Assembly (NCBI GenBank): GCA_965267485.1
Contig: OZ254080.1
Coordinates: 1,612,001 to 1,676,000 of the forward strand
Direction: 5' to 3'
Length of the DNA stretch: 64,000 nucleotides
Source of the DNA: JANQJA01 sp965267485
Lineage (GTDB): Bacteria > Pseudomonadota > Gammaproteobacteria > Pseudomonadales > Azotimanducaceae
Part shown: positions 50,433 through 58,978 of the stretch, one piece after another
Position numbering within the stretch: the stretch's first letter is position 1
How the letters are laid out: every line of letters starts with the position of its first letter
Notes under the pieces: generated by a model
Databases searched by the model: none
Seen by the model: only the letters and a program-made list of their open reading frames with translations
Told to the model about the DNA's origin: nothing
Position numbers and translations under genes: made by a program

Positions 50433-52595
50433 ATGGCAGAACGCATCACGGTTGGCAGTCTCGAGATCGAAAAGGTGTTGTATGACCTGGTCGCGAACGA
50501 AATCGCGCCTGGAACGGGTGTCGATGTCGGGCAATTTTTCGCGTCACTGGAATCGATTCTCGAGGACTTCGTTCCCCGCAATCGGGAGTTGTTGAAGATC
50601 CGCGACGAGATGCAGCAGAAGATCGACGACTATCACAGGTCACGGGCCGGCAAGCCTGTCGACGAGGCCGAGTACACCGCATTTCTGCGCGACATCGGTT
50701 ACCTGCTCGACGAGGGCGAGGACTTTACGATCGAAACAGAAAACGTCGATGCCGAGATTGCGCTGACAGCGGGCCCGCAACTGGTTGTTCCGGTCATGAA
50801 TGCGCGCTACGCGCTGAACGCGGCAAATGCACGGTGGGGCAGTCTGTACGATGCCTTCTACGGCACTGACGTCATTCCCGAAACGCCCGGCGCCGAGAAA
50901 GGGCGCGGCTACAACCCGGGGCGGGGCGAAAAGGTCATCGAGCATGCGGCCGGATTCCTCAACGAGACATTTCCGCTCGGCGGCGCCCGCCATCAGGACG
51001 TGACGCGCTATCGCGTTGCCGACGGCGCGCTGGTGGCCGACACCGATAACGGCGAAGTCGGCCTTGCGGACCCGACGCAGTTCAAGGGCTACACTGGCGA
51101 TCCATCGGCGCCCTCCGGCGTGCTGCTCGGCCACAATGGCCTGCACGCGGAAATCCAGATTGATCGTGATGACAGCATTGGCCGGGATCACAAGGCAGGC
51201 GTCAAGGATGTCCTGATGGAAGCCGCCATCAGCACGATCCAGGACTGTGAGGATTCGGTTGCTGCGGTCGACGCAGAAGACAAGACCGTCGTCTACCGAA
51301 ACTGGCTGGGCCTCATGAAGGGCGACCTTGCCGAAGAATTCCAGAAAGGCGGTGAGACCGTTCGCCGCACCATGAACCCGGATCGCACCTACACGGCGCC
51401 CGACGGCAGCGAACTCGTGCTTCACGGCCGCAGCCTGTTGCTCGTTCGCAATGTCGGACACCTGATGACGACCGACGCGGTACTGAAAGATGGAAACGAG
51501 ATTCCTGAGGGGATTCTCGACGGCATGGTAACGAGCCTTGCCGGCATGCATGATCTCGAGCGACGCATGAATTCGCGCAAGGGCAGCATCTACATCGTCA
51601 AGCCGAAGATGCACGGTCCGGACGAGGTCAGGTTCACGGTTGATCTGTTTGCACGAATCGAAGACGCTCTGGGGCTGCCGCGCAATACGCTCAAGGTCGG
51701 CATCATGGATGAAGAGCGACGCACGACCCTGAACCTCAAGGCCTGTATTCGCGAGGCCAGAGAACGCGTCATTTTTATCAACACGGGCTTTCTTGATCGC
51801 ACTGGCGACGAGATTCACACCAGCATGGAAGCCGGCGCCATTGTCCGCAAGACCCTCATGAAGCAGGAAGCCTGGATCAAGGCCTACGAAGACTGGAACG
51901 TCGACGTCGGCCTGGAAGCCGGGCTGCGTGGGCGCGCGCAGATCGGCAAGGGAATGTGGGCCATGCCGGATGAAATGGCGCAGATGATGGAGCAGAAGAT
52001 CGCGCATCCCGAGTCCGGTGCCAACACCGCCTGGGTACCGTCTCCGACTGCGGCGACCCTGCACGCGATTCACTATCACAAGGTCAATGTCATGAACCGG
52101 CAGCAGGAACTCGAGTCCCGTCACCGTGCCAGCCTCGATGACCTGCTGACGCTGCCGATGCTGGGCGGCACGAACCTGTCAGCCGAAGAGGTTCAGGAGG
52201 AACTCGACAACAATGCACAGGGTATTCTCGGATACGTCGTGCGCTGGATCGATCAGGGCGTGGGTTGCTCCAAGGTGCCCGACATCAACGACGTTGGACT
52301 GATGGAAGACCGCGCCACGCTGCGCATTTCGAGTCAGCATATTGCCAACTGGCTGCATCATGGCATCTGCTCCGAAGAGCAGGTCATGGAAACGCTGAAG
52401 CGCATGGCGACGGTCGTCGACCGCCAGAACGAAGGTGATGCGGCATACCGGCCGATGGCGCCTGACTACGACAAGAGCGTTGCCTTCCAGGCGGCTTGCG
52501 ATCTCGTCTTCAAGGGGCGCGAGCAGCCGAGTGGCTACACGGAACCGATACTTCACGCGCGTCGCAAAGAAGCCAAGCGGCTCTTCGGCGCCTGA
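50433..52595 (+). CDS. glcB: Malate synthase G
   Basis: A 720-residue malate synthase of the G isoform, condensing glyoxylate with acetyl-CoA to malate. The first domain includes ITVGSLEIEKVLYDLVANEI. The barrel contains catalytic-site segments GRSLLLVRNVGHLMTTDAVL and RRTTLNLKACIREARERVIF, and the late LGYVVRWIDQGVGCSKVPDI is characteristic. The start is ATG at 50433; a TTG immediately before it is not used. Isocitrate lyase and glycolate oxidase genes are not adjacent, so which pathway supplies glyoxylate is open. It ends 18 bases before the sigma54 activator, so the two may be co-transcribed. Confidence 0.96.
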   Translation: MAERITVGSLEIEKVLYDLVANEIAPGTGVDVGQFFASLESILEDFVPRNRELLKIRDEMQQKIDDYHRSRAGKPVDEAEYTAFLRDIGYLLDEGEDFTIETENVDAEIALTAGPQLVVPVMNARYALNAANARWGSLYDAFYGTDVIPETPGAEKGRGYNPGRGEKVIEHAAGFLNETFPLGGARHQDVTRYRVADGALVADTDNGEVGLADPTQFKGYTGDPSAPSGVLLGHNGLHAEIQIDRDDSIGRDHKAGVKDVLMEAAISTIQDCEDSVAAVDAEDKTVVYRNWLGLMKGDLAEEFQKGGETVRRTMNPDRTYTAPDGSELVLHGRSLLLVRNVGHLMTTDAVLKDGNEIPEGILDGMVTSLAGMHDLERRMNSRKGSIYIVKPKMHGPDEVRFTVDLFARIEDALGLPRNTLKVGIMDEERRTTLNLKACIREARERVIFINTGFLDRTGDEIHTSMEAGAIVRKTLMKQEAWIKAYEDWNVDVGLEAGLRGRAQIGKGMWAMPDEMAQMMEQKIAHPESGANTAWVPSPTAATLHAIHYHKVNVMNRQQELESRHRASLDDLLTLPMLGGTNLSAEEVQEELDNNAQGILGYVVRWIDQGVGCSKVPDINDVGLMEDRATLRISSQHIANWLHHGICSEEQVMETLKRMATVVDRQNEGDAAYRPMAPDYDKSVAFQAACDLVFKGREQPSGYTEPILHARRKEAKRLFGA

Positions 52596-52613
52596 CACGC
52601 TGATCAAGCGATC

Positions 52614-55454
52614 ATGTCCGAGACGACGCCATACCGCGTCCTCATTATTGAAGACGAGGCGTTGGTCGCACGGGAACTGAAGTCCCGTCTCACCAACATG
52701 GGGTATGAGGTCGCCGGTATTGCGTACGGCGCGGAAGGTGTCGATCTCGCGCGCGAGACGCAGCCGGACCTGCTGCTGACCGACATTCATCTGAAGGATG
52801 GTGAAGACGGCATCGCCGTTGCGCGGCGTGTGCTGGACGAGCAGGACATACCGGTCGTATTCCTCACGGCCTACTCGGATGATGAGACCGTGTCCCGCGC
52901 CAAGTCCGTCACGCCCTACGGCTACATCATCAAACCTGTCGAGAATCGCGAGCTTCAGATCGTCATCGAAATGGCGCTCTACAAGCACAATATGGAGCGA
53001 GAGCTCCGCGAGACGCAGCAACTGCTTCAGACCGCGCTGACCTGCATCGGCAGCGCGCTTATCTTCGTGGATGAAAGTGGCGCGGTCGCAGACCTGAACG
53101 CTGATGCGCGGGCCCTGCTGGATGCGAGGACCGCCGAGGGCACGCCCTGGTATCAGCTGTTCGGCCTCGATCCGGCATCGTCGGTCGGCGCGCGGATCTC
53201 GAGGGCGATCGAAAGTGCCGACGTGACCAAGCTCGCGCCCTTCGTCATCCAGCAGTCGGGTGGGGTTCGCCTCGTTGATGGGATCGTCGGCCCGCGCGAA
53301 GAGGGCGCTGTCCTGATTGTTCGCGAGTTGTCGGATCTGCGTGACTCCCTCGAGCCCGTATCGAGCGAGTCGCCCCTGGACGAATCAAGGCTCACGCCGA
53401 CGGAATCGTCGCTGTGCCAGCTGCTGGTGGCGGTGGCGGGCGACGATCAAAGCATGGAGCGGGCGGGCGCGCTGCTGAATCAGCGTCTAAGATCGACCGA
53501 CCTCGTCAGCCCGTACGGTGACGCGGAACTGGCGGTGAGCATGCCCTATACGTCGGTCGCAGAAGCGCGGAAGATCGCGGGTTCGCTGCTCACCGCGCTC
53601 AGGGATCAGGACGAGGAGGCCGTGTTCAGCATGGGGCTCGCCTACACGTCCCCGAGCGAGCAGCAGCCATTCGAACTGTTTCGTCGCGCGGCCTGGGCGC
53701 TCGAAATCTCCCGGGACAGCGGCGGCAACCGTGTCGTCGTCTGGAGTGACGACGCAGAGTCGCCGCGGCCGGCCAACGGTGCCGCCTCCGACAACGAACG
53801 CGGCTACCACAATGTGGTCCTGCTGTGGAACGTGATGAATCTCGTCGTCAACACGCCAGACCGCGAGGTGCTCGCGTATCGTGTCTCCGAGCATGTCAGG
53901 AATTCCTTCGAACTCGAACGTGTGGCCGTGCTCGAAAAGCGTGGCGATACGGTGCTGTTGCTGGCGGGTGTCGACAATGCCGGTCGGCGTCTCGAGGGCG
54001 TTGCGGCTCTCGGCCTGAACGAGGCCGACTTCAACGCACTGCGCTCGCTGTCGGGTACGAATGCCACGGTACTGGCCACCGAGCGGGGCCACCTGTTCCA
54101 GATTGCCCCCGATGTCTTTGTCGACGTTCGCCAGACAGACTCGCTGCCCGTTCGTGATCTCGAGTTCCTCGAGACGCTCGTCCAGTACGCGGGCGGCGGC
54201 CTTGCGAATGCATCCATCGAGGCCGAGGCGCCGGAAAGTGCGCCGAACGAGCGGCGGCTGTTGTACCAGTCGGCGCGAATGCAGAGCATTATCGACAGCG
54301 TGCAACTCGTCGCCCCCACCGATGCGACGGTCCTGATCATTGGCGAATCCGGTACCGGCAAAGAGAGCATCGCCCGGGCGATCCACGATGCCAGCCCGCG
54401 AGCGAGCCGCCCCTTTACCATTGTCGACTGCGGTGCCGTTGTCGGCAGCCTGATCGAGAGCGAACTCTTTGGTCACGTCAAAGGCGCATTCACCGGTGCC
54501 GATCGTGACTTTTCCGGCCGGCTCAAGGAAGCAGACGGCGGAACCGTGCTGCTCGACGAGGTTGGCGAACTGCCGCTCGATGTGCAGGTCAAACTGCTGC
54601 GCTTCGTGCAGGAACAGGAAATCGTGCCCGTCGGCGGAAGCCGGTTCGAGCGCGTCGATACGCGGATCGTCGCGGCGACCAACCGCGATCTCACGCACCT
54701 GATCAAAACCGGTGAGTTTCGTGAGGACCTGTACTACCGGTTGAATGTCTTCACGATCGAGACGCCGCCGTTGCGGGAGCGCGAGGGCGATTTGCTGCTG
54801 TTGGCCCGCCACTTCCTCGAGAACTTCTCGCGCCAGTACGGCAAGCCGATCGAAGGGTTTACGCCCGAAGCCGAGGCCGCACTGATGGAGCAGCGGTGGC
54901 CAGGTAACATTCGTGAACTCATGAATGTGGTGAATCGTGCGGTGATCCTGTGTCGGGGTGACCGCGTCAGCAACATCCACCTCGGACTGTTCCCCGAGCA
55001 GCCCATGGCCACGCCAGCACCGGTAAACGCCGATACGGTTCTCGAGGATTGGAGCCTCAAATGGGTCGACTTCGCCGCGCAGCAGGGCGACCTGCCGCCG
55101 GTCGCCGTCTGGCTCGAAGAAGACCTCATTTCACTGACGCTGGCGCATTATGACGGCGTGCTGAACCGTGCGGCACAGGCGCTGTCGATCCCCGAATCGA
55201 CGCTGCGGCGGAAGGTCGCGAAGGCGCGGGGCGGTGATCGCCAGCCGGGTCGGCCACCGGTCGCTGACACCGTTCAGCCGATCCTGTCGGATCTCTTTTC
55301 GGTCGCCGAGCGGCGCGAAATACCCGTCCTTGACTTGCTCTCCAGGTTACTGATCCAGGCACTCGAAGCCCGCCACCTGGGCCGGCGAGAGGCCGCATCT
55401 GTCATGGGGGTATCGCTCCCGACTTATCGCAAATTGCTGGCCGAAACGCCGTAA
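52614..55454 (+). CDS. Sigma54-dependent response-regulator activator with REC, sensor domains and two Fis-like HTHs
   Basis: A 946-residue bacterial enhancer-binding protein. REC (about 7-125) has D14 and the phospho-acceptor D57, T85 and K107. Residues about 136-240 look PAS-like. Residues 258-380 resemble a decayed GGDEF domain: LVSPYGDAELAVSMP stands where GGDEF should be. Residues 395-535 look GAF-like. The AAA+ domain (about 545-795) has Walker A GESGTGKE (577-584), the sigma54 loop GAFTGAD (624-630) and Walker B VLLDE (645-649). Two Fis-type helix-turn-helix segments follow (about 840-870 and 912-942). It should activate a sigma54 promoter; the best candidate is at 55590-55605, directly downstream. 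Confidence 0.92.
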   Translation: MSETTPYRVLIIEDEALVARELKSRLTNMGYEVAGIAYGAEGVDLARETQPDLLLTDIHLKDGEDGIAVARRVLDEQDIPVVFLTAYSDDETVSRAKSVTPYGYIIKPVENRELQIVIEMALYKHNMERELRETQQLLQTALTCIGSALIFVDESGAVADLNADARALLDARTAEGTPWYQLFGLDPASSVGARISRAIESADVTKLAPFVIQQSGGVRLVDGIVGPREEGAVLIVRELSDLRDSLEPVSSESPLDESRLTPTESSLCQLLVAVAGDDQSMERAGALLNQRLRSTDLVSPYGDAELAVSMPYTSVAEARKIAGSLLTALRDQDEEAVFSMGLAYTSPSEQQPFELFRRAAWALEISRDSGGNRVVVWSDDAESPRPANGAASDNERGYHNVVLLWNVMNLVVNTPDREVLAYRVSEHVRNSFELERVAVLEKRGDTVLLLAGVDNAGRRLEGVAALGLNEADFNALRSLSGTNATVLATERGHLFQIAPDVFVDVRQTDSLPVRDLEFLETLVQYAGGGLANASIEAEAPESAPNERRLLYQSARMQSIIDSVQLVAPTDATVLIIGESGTGKESIARAIHDASPRASRPFTIVDCGAVVGSLIESELFGHVKGAFTGADRDFSGRLKEADGGTVLLDEVGELPLDVQVKLLRFVQEQEIVPVGGSRFERVDTRIVAATNRDLTHLIKTGEFREDLYYRLNVFTIETPPLREREGDLLLLARHFLENFSRQYGKPIEGFTPEAEAALMEQRWPGNIRELMNVVNRAVILCRGDRVSNIHLGLFPEQPMATPAPVNADTVLEDWSLKWVDFAAQQGDLPPVAVWLEEDLISLTLAHYDGVLNRAAQALSIPESTLRRKVAKARGGDRQPGRPPVADTVQPILSDLFSVAERREIPVLDLLSRLLIQALEARHLGRREAASVMGVSLPTYRKLLAETP

Positions 55455-55468
55455 TTTTCCCTTCTGAC

Positions 55469-55522
55469 AAATAATGACGGAAACATTTGGCGAGGCTTCG
55501 CCGCTTTTGTTCGTCATTATTT
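55469..55522 (+). promoter_or_regulatory. 11-bp inverted repeat, candidate activator binding site (UAS)
   Basis: AAATAATGACG (55469-55479) and CGTCATTATTT (55512-55522) are perfect inverted copies separated by 32 bases. A smaller hairpin (GGCGA-GGCT-TCGCC, 55489-55502) lies inside. The arms are about 70 to 120 bases upstream of the -24 element at 55590, the usual distance for enhancer-type activator sites. The inner hairpin could also help end transcription of the activator gene, whose stop is at 55454. Confidence 0.6.
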
Positions 55523-55559
55523 TCTTTCTCTGAAAACCTCGAAAACAGAAATTTCCCTA

Positions 55560-55572
55560 AAACAACAGGTTA
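55560..55572 (+). promoter_or_regulatory. IHF-like site between UAS and -24/-12 promoter
   Basis: AAACAACAGGTTA matches the IHF consensus WATCAANNNNTTR in all but one specified position. It lies between the inverted repeat and the sigma54 promoter, where IHF normally bends DNA to bring the activator to the polymerase. Confidence 0.45.
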
Positions 55573-55589
55573 CGAGACATTCTTAAACG

Positions 55590-55605
55590 TGGCATGTAAA
55601 GTGCT
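55590..55605 (+). promoter_or_regulatory. Sigma54 (-24/-12) promoter
   Basis: TGGCATGTAAAGTGCT fits the TGGCACG-N4-TTGCW consensus with mismatches only at the sixth and twelfth positions. GG (55591-55592) and GC (55603-55604) have the required 12-base register. Transcription would start near 55616, about 63 bases before the protease ATG at 55679. The adjacent gene upstream encodes a sigma54 activator with an intact GAFTGA loop. Confidence 0.78.
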
Positions 55606-55678
55606 GTGTGAAAGATGGTCAAACCCGGATAGCGGGTTGTTCCAAAAATAACCAATCACCGCGTTGGAGAGAGCCGAA

Positions 55679-58600
55679 ATGACTCGACTGATGTACGCAG
55701 CAGCACTGATGGTTGCCGGTGCCACGATGGCAACGGCGACAGCAGACACAGGGAGCATCACAGGGGAGGTGACCGGCAGGGAGGTCGCCCACTTCGTCTG
55801 GGATCAGGAACTCAAGGCCGGAGGTGCCAGGAGCCTGCTGCAACCGTCGGTTGAACCGAACAGGGACGACGAAGACAGGGACGTCACTTTTGATTCGGAC
55901 AGCAAGGATGCGCCGCGCGGATTACCGGTTCTGGAAGGGAATGACAGGGACGTCACTTCCACGCTTGCCCGATATCTCTGGGATGAAGAGATTGACGGCA
56001 GGAGTGGTGGTGCCCGGGAGATGCATGGACGCTCGCTGCAGGGACGCGGCATCCTGGCCCGCTATCTGTGGGATGACCAACCCCAAACAACTGACGGCGG
56101 CCTGATGTCGCCTCGCCTGTGGGCCGAGGATACCAGCGCTGGCGTCACCATGGATTCGCTGCTGGCACGCTACATCTGGCAGGACGGCCCGGCGCCGGAC
56201 GACCGCGATGGTGGCGTGATGGCAGGTGATATGCGTGCCGAGCAGGATCACGCTGCGGCGCGCACCGAGATGATCGCCCGCTACATCTGGCAGGATGGTC
56301 CAACCCCGGATGATGGTGAGCCGACTGGCGGGTACACGGTCGACCTGCGTGCCGAGGAGGTCCACAACCTCGGACCTGACGCCATGATTGCCCGCTATCT
56401 GTGGCAGGACGGCGAGACGAGCGCGGAATCTGAGGGCTTCTCTCCGGCCAACCTTCGTGCCGAGGAAAATCACATCGAGAAGGCGCGCGACATGATGCTC
56501 GCCCGCTACCTGTGGGATGAGGAGTCGGATCTCCAGCCCACCGAGGGTCGCACGCCGGCTCCTGCTGTCGCCCGCTATCTGTGGGATGAAGAGACGGAAG
56601 TGACGACGGGCGGCCGGGCACCGGGCTGGGACGCTGCAGATACCTACGAGCAGGTCGCCGCGCTGACGTCGGCACCGGTCGTCCCCGAGCGACGTGAATT
56701 CATCATCCAGGCCCGCAATCTGGATCAACTCAAGGTTGCGCTGTCGATGCAGGGCGTCGAGGTGATCGAGTCGCTGGAACTCATCAACTCCGTCGCTGTG
56801 TCGATGACGCGCGAGCAACTCGTACAGCTGCGTCGCAACCCGAACGTGCTCGCGACCACGCTGAACCACAAGGTCGAGACGGCGTCCGCGAAACTGCAGG
56901 CCAGAGACCTTTCCGGGGGCGGCCTCGCCCGGTTCTCGGATGCCAACGCGATGCGGGAGTCGCTCGAGTCCTGGCGCCGCAAGACGAACTTCCCGGATCT
57001 GATCGAAGCGTCGAACCTGCACCGTGAGGGCCTGACCGGTCGCGGGGTTGGCGTCGCGATCATCGACACCGGCCTCTGGAACATGAATGCGCTGACGCGG
57101 AATACCGAGCATCGCTCGCGCGTGGCTGCCTACTATGATGCGATCGAGAATCGCACCGACCTGCCGATGACAGACCAGAACGGCCATGGTTCCCACATCG
57201 CCAGCGTCATCTCGAGTTCGATGGCTTCGATCGACGCAAACGGCCCTTTCAGCCGGCGGACCGGCGCCTATCACGGTGTTGCGCCTGATGCCGACCTCGT
57301 GGTCATCAAGGCGTTTGACGAGCAGGGTCGGGGCACGTACCTCGACGTGATCCGCGGCATCGCCTTCGCGATTGCGCACAAGGAGGAATACAACATCCGC
57401 GTGCTGAACCTGTCGTTCAGTGGTACGCCGATGTCCCATTACTGGCAGGACCCGATGAATCTCGCTGTCATGGCCGCCTGGGAAGCCGGCATTACCGTGA
57501 TCGTTTCGGCAGGTAACACCGGACCCGACCCGATGACAATCGGCGTGCCGGGCAACGTGCCCTACGTCGTGACGGTGGGTGCCATGACGGACGCTTACAC
57601 GCCTGACAACCCGGCGGATGACTACCTCGCAACGTTCAGCGCGGCGGGTCCGACCCTCGAAGGCTTCGTGAAGCCCGAGATCATCGCGCCCGGTGGCCAC
57701 ATTACCGGCATCCTCGATCGCAACACCACGATTGCGAACGAGCATCCCGAATTCCACGACGGCGCCCGCTATTTCATGATGTCGGGCACCTCGCAGGCCG
57801 CAGCGGTTGCGGCGGGTGTTGCTGCCCTGTTGCTGCAGGCCCAGCCGGACCTGTCTCCGAACGACATCAAGTGCCGTCTCATGTCGACTGCGCGGGCGGC
57901 GACCAAAGCTGATGGCTCACTGGCCTACAGTGTCTTCCAGCAAGGGGCGGGTTTGATCAATGCAACCGATGCGCTGCTGAGTGATGCGTCTGGTTGCGCC
58001 AATCTCGGTCTCGACCTCAAGAAGGATCTTGCCGGCATCCAACACTACGGTGGCCCCGCCAATCGCGACGTCAATGGCAATTTCTACATGACGACGACCG
58101 AGGGCTATATCTGGAACATGAGCGATGTGGCCGGCACCAACGGTTACATCTGGAACATGAGCGATGTTGGTACCAAGGGTTACATCTGGAACATGGGCTA
58201 CATCTGGAACATGTCGGAGCTCGAGCAGAACGGCTACATCTGGAACATGAGCGACTTCGAGGCCAACGGCTACATCTGGAACATGGCGCAACTCGAACAG
58301 GACGGCTACATCTGGAACATGTCCGCGGCCGAGTCCGGCGCGATGGCGGCCAGCGCCCCTTCACCGGCCGGTCAGCACAGCGTACCTGCACAGTTTGCAG
58401 ATTCACCCTGGAGCGAGGGCACCACGGAGTCCGACGGCTACATCTGGAATATGGGCAACCCTGAGAACGCCGGCTTTATCTGGAACATGGCCTTCTCGGA
58501 GACCGAGGGCTATATCTGGAACATGGGCTACATCTGGAACATGAACTCGGCCGAGAATGCGGGCTACATCTGGAACATGGGGTCTGCCGACAACTCGGGC

Positions 58601-58978
58601 TACATCTGGAACATGGCGAACGCCGAGAACGCGGGCTACATCTGGAACATGGCCAATGCCGAGAACGCAGGCTACATCTGGAACATGAACGCCGCAGAAA
58701 GCGCGGGCTATATCTGGAACATGGCGAACGCCGAAAACGCGGGCTACATCTGGAACATGAACTCGCCTGAGAGCGCCGGGTATATCTGGAACATGAACAG
58801 CGCCGAGAACGCGGGCTACATCTGGAACATGGCGTCGAACCAGAGCGCGGGCTATATCTGGAACATGTCCGGCCCGGCCAACGCCGGCTACATCTGGAAC
58901 ATGTCGGAGACCGAGAACGCCGGTTACATCTGGAACATGGCGACGGTCTCGACCAATAGGTGGGTTGGACAGGAATAA
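55679..58978 (+). CDS. Secreted subtilisin-like (S8) protease flanked by Y[IL]W repeat arrays
   Basis: A 1099-residue exported protein. A signal peptide (MTRLMYAAALMVAGATMATA) is followed by eight acidic tryptophan motifs of type ARYLWDEE/ARYIWQDG (about 37-305), a probable I9-like inhibitor propeptide (339-402), and the S8 catalytic domain (about 440-770): D463 in AIIDTGL, H503 in QNGHGSHIAS, oxyanion N613 in SAGNTG and nucleophile S705 in SGTSQAAA. The C-terminus (about 809-1087) is made of 22 G[YF]IWNM copies, mostly every 12 residues. ATG at 55679 follows GGAGAGA; a TTG at 55664 is possible. The protease call is firm; the arrays match no family I know. Confidence 0.9.
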   Translation: MTRLMYAAALMVAGATMATATADTGSITGEVTGREVAHFVWDQELKAGGARSLLQPSVEPNRDDEDRDVTFDSDSKDAPRGLPVLEGNDRDVTSTLARYLWDEEIDGRSGGAREMHGRSLQGRGILARYLWDDQPQTTDGGLMSPRLWAEDTSAGVTMDSLLARYIWQDGPAPDDRDGGVMAGDMRAEQDHAAARTEMIARYIWQDGPTPDDGEPTGGYTVDLRAEEVHNLGPDAMIARYLWQDGETSAESEGFSPANLRAEENHIEKARDMMLARYLWDEESDLQPTEGRTPAPAVARYLWDEETEVTTGGRAPGWDAADTYEQVAALTSAPVVPERREFIIQARNLDQLKVALSMQGVEVIESLELINSVAVSMTREQLVQLRRNPNVLATTLNHKVETASAKLQARDLSGGGLARFSDANAMRESLESWRRKTNFPDLIEASNLHREGLTGRGVGVAIIDTGLWNMNALTRNTEHRSRVAAYYDAIENRTDLPMTDQNGHGSHIASVISSSMASIDANGPFSRRTGAYHGVAPDADLVVIKAFDEQGRGTYLDVIRGIAFAIAHKEEYNIRVLNLSFSGTPMSHYWQDPMNLAVMAAWEAGITVIVSAGNTGPDPMTIGVPGNVPYVVTVGAMTDAYTPDNPADDYLATFSAAGPTLEGFVKPEIIAPGGHITGILDRNTTIANEHPEFHDGARYFMMSGTSQAAAVAAGVAALLLQAQPDLSPNDIKCRLMSTARAATKADGSLAYSVFQQGAGLINATDALLSDASGCANLGLDLKKDLAGIQHYGGPANRDVNGNFYMTTTEGYIWNMSDVAGTNGYIWNMSDVGTKGYIWNMGYIWNMSELEQNGYIWNMSDFEANGYIWNMAQLEQDGYIWNMSAAESGAMAASAPSPAGQHSVPAQFADSPWSEGTTESDGYIWNMGNPENAGFIWNMAFSETEGYIWNMGYIWNMNSAENAGYIWNMGSADNSGYIWNMANAENAGYIWNMANAENAGYIWNMNAAESAGYIWNMANAENAGYIWNMNSPESAGYIWNMNSAENAGYIWNMASNQSAGYIWNMSGPANAGYIWNMSETENAGYIWNMATVSTNRWVGQE
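55787..56593 (+). repeat. N-terminal ARY[LI]W[DQ][ED] protein repeat region
   Basis: Eight copies encode one degenerate AHFVWDQE, then LARYLWDEE, LARYLWDDQ, LARYIWQDG, IARYIWQDG, IARYLWQDG, LARYLWDEE and VARYLWDEE. Spacing varies from about 20 to 60 residues, so this is a repeated protein motif set in variable, acidic, probably disordered linker rather than a DNA tandem array. All copies lie before the I9-like propeptide. Confidence 0.9.
58103..58939 (+). repeat. C-terminal GYIWNM tandem array (mostly 36-bp period)
   Basis: Twenty-two in-frame copies of an 18-bp core, GGCTACATCTGGAACATG with silent changes such as TAT or GGT, encode GYIWNM (one GFIWNM). Most units are 12 residues (GYIWNMxxAENA). 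Two units are only six residues, giving GYIWNM back to back (copies 3-4 and 10-11), and a non-repetitive linker of about 40 residues separates copies 7 and 8. Spacer positions often read AENA or AESA. Confidence 0.95.

Noticed and set aside
53487..54980. 497-residue minus-strand frame antisense to the sigma54 activator
   Set aside because: The activator has intact Walker and GAFTGA motifs; the antisense product shows no domain.
55922..57757. 611-residue minus-strand frame antisense to the subtilase
   Set aside because: It is the mirror of the repeat region and catalytic domain, with no start signal or recognisable motif.
58103..58939. Regularly spaced 18-bp repeats at about 36-bp period that could be mistaken for a CRISPR array
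   Set aside because: They are in frame with a long protein, encode GYIWNM with silent third-base changes, and the spacers are similar to each other and coding, unlike CRISPR spacers.
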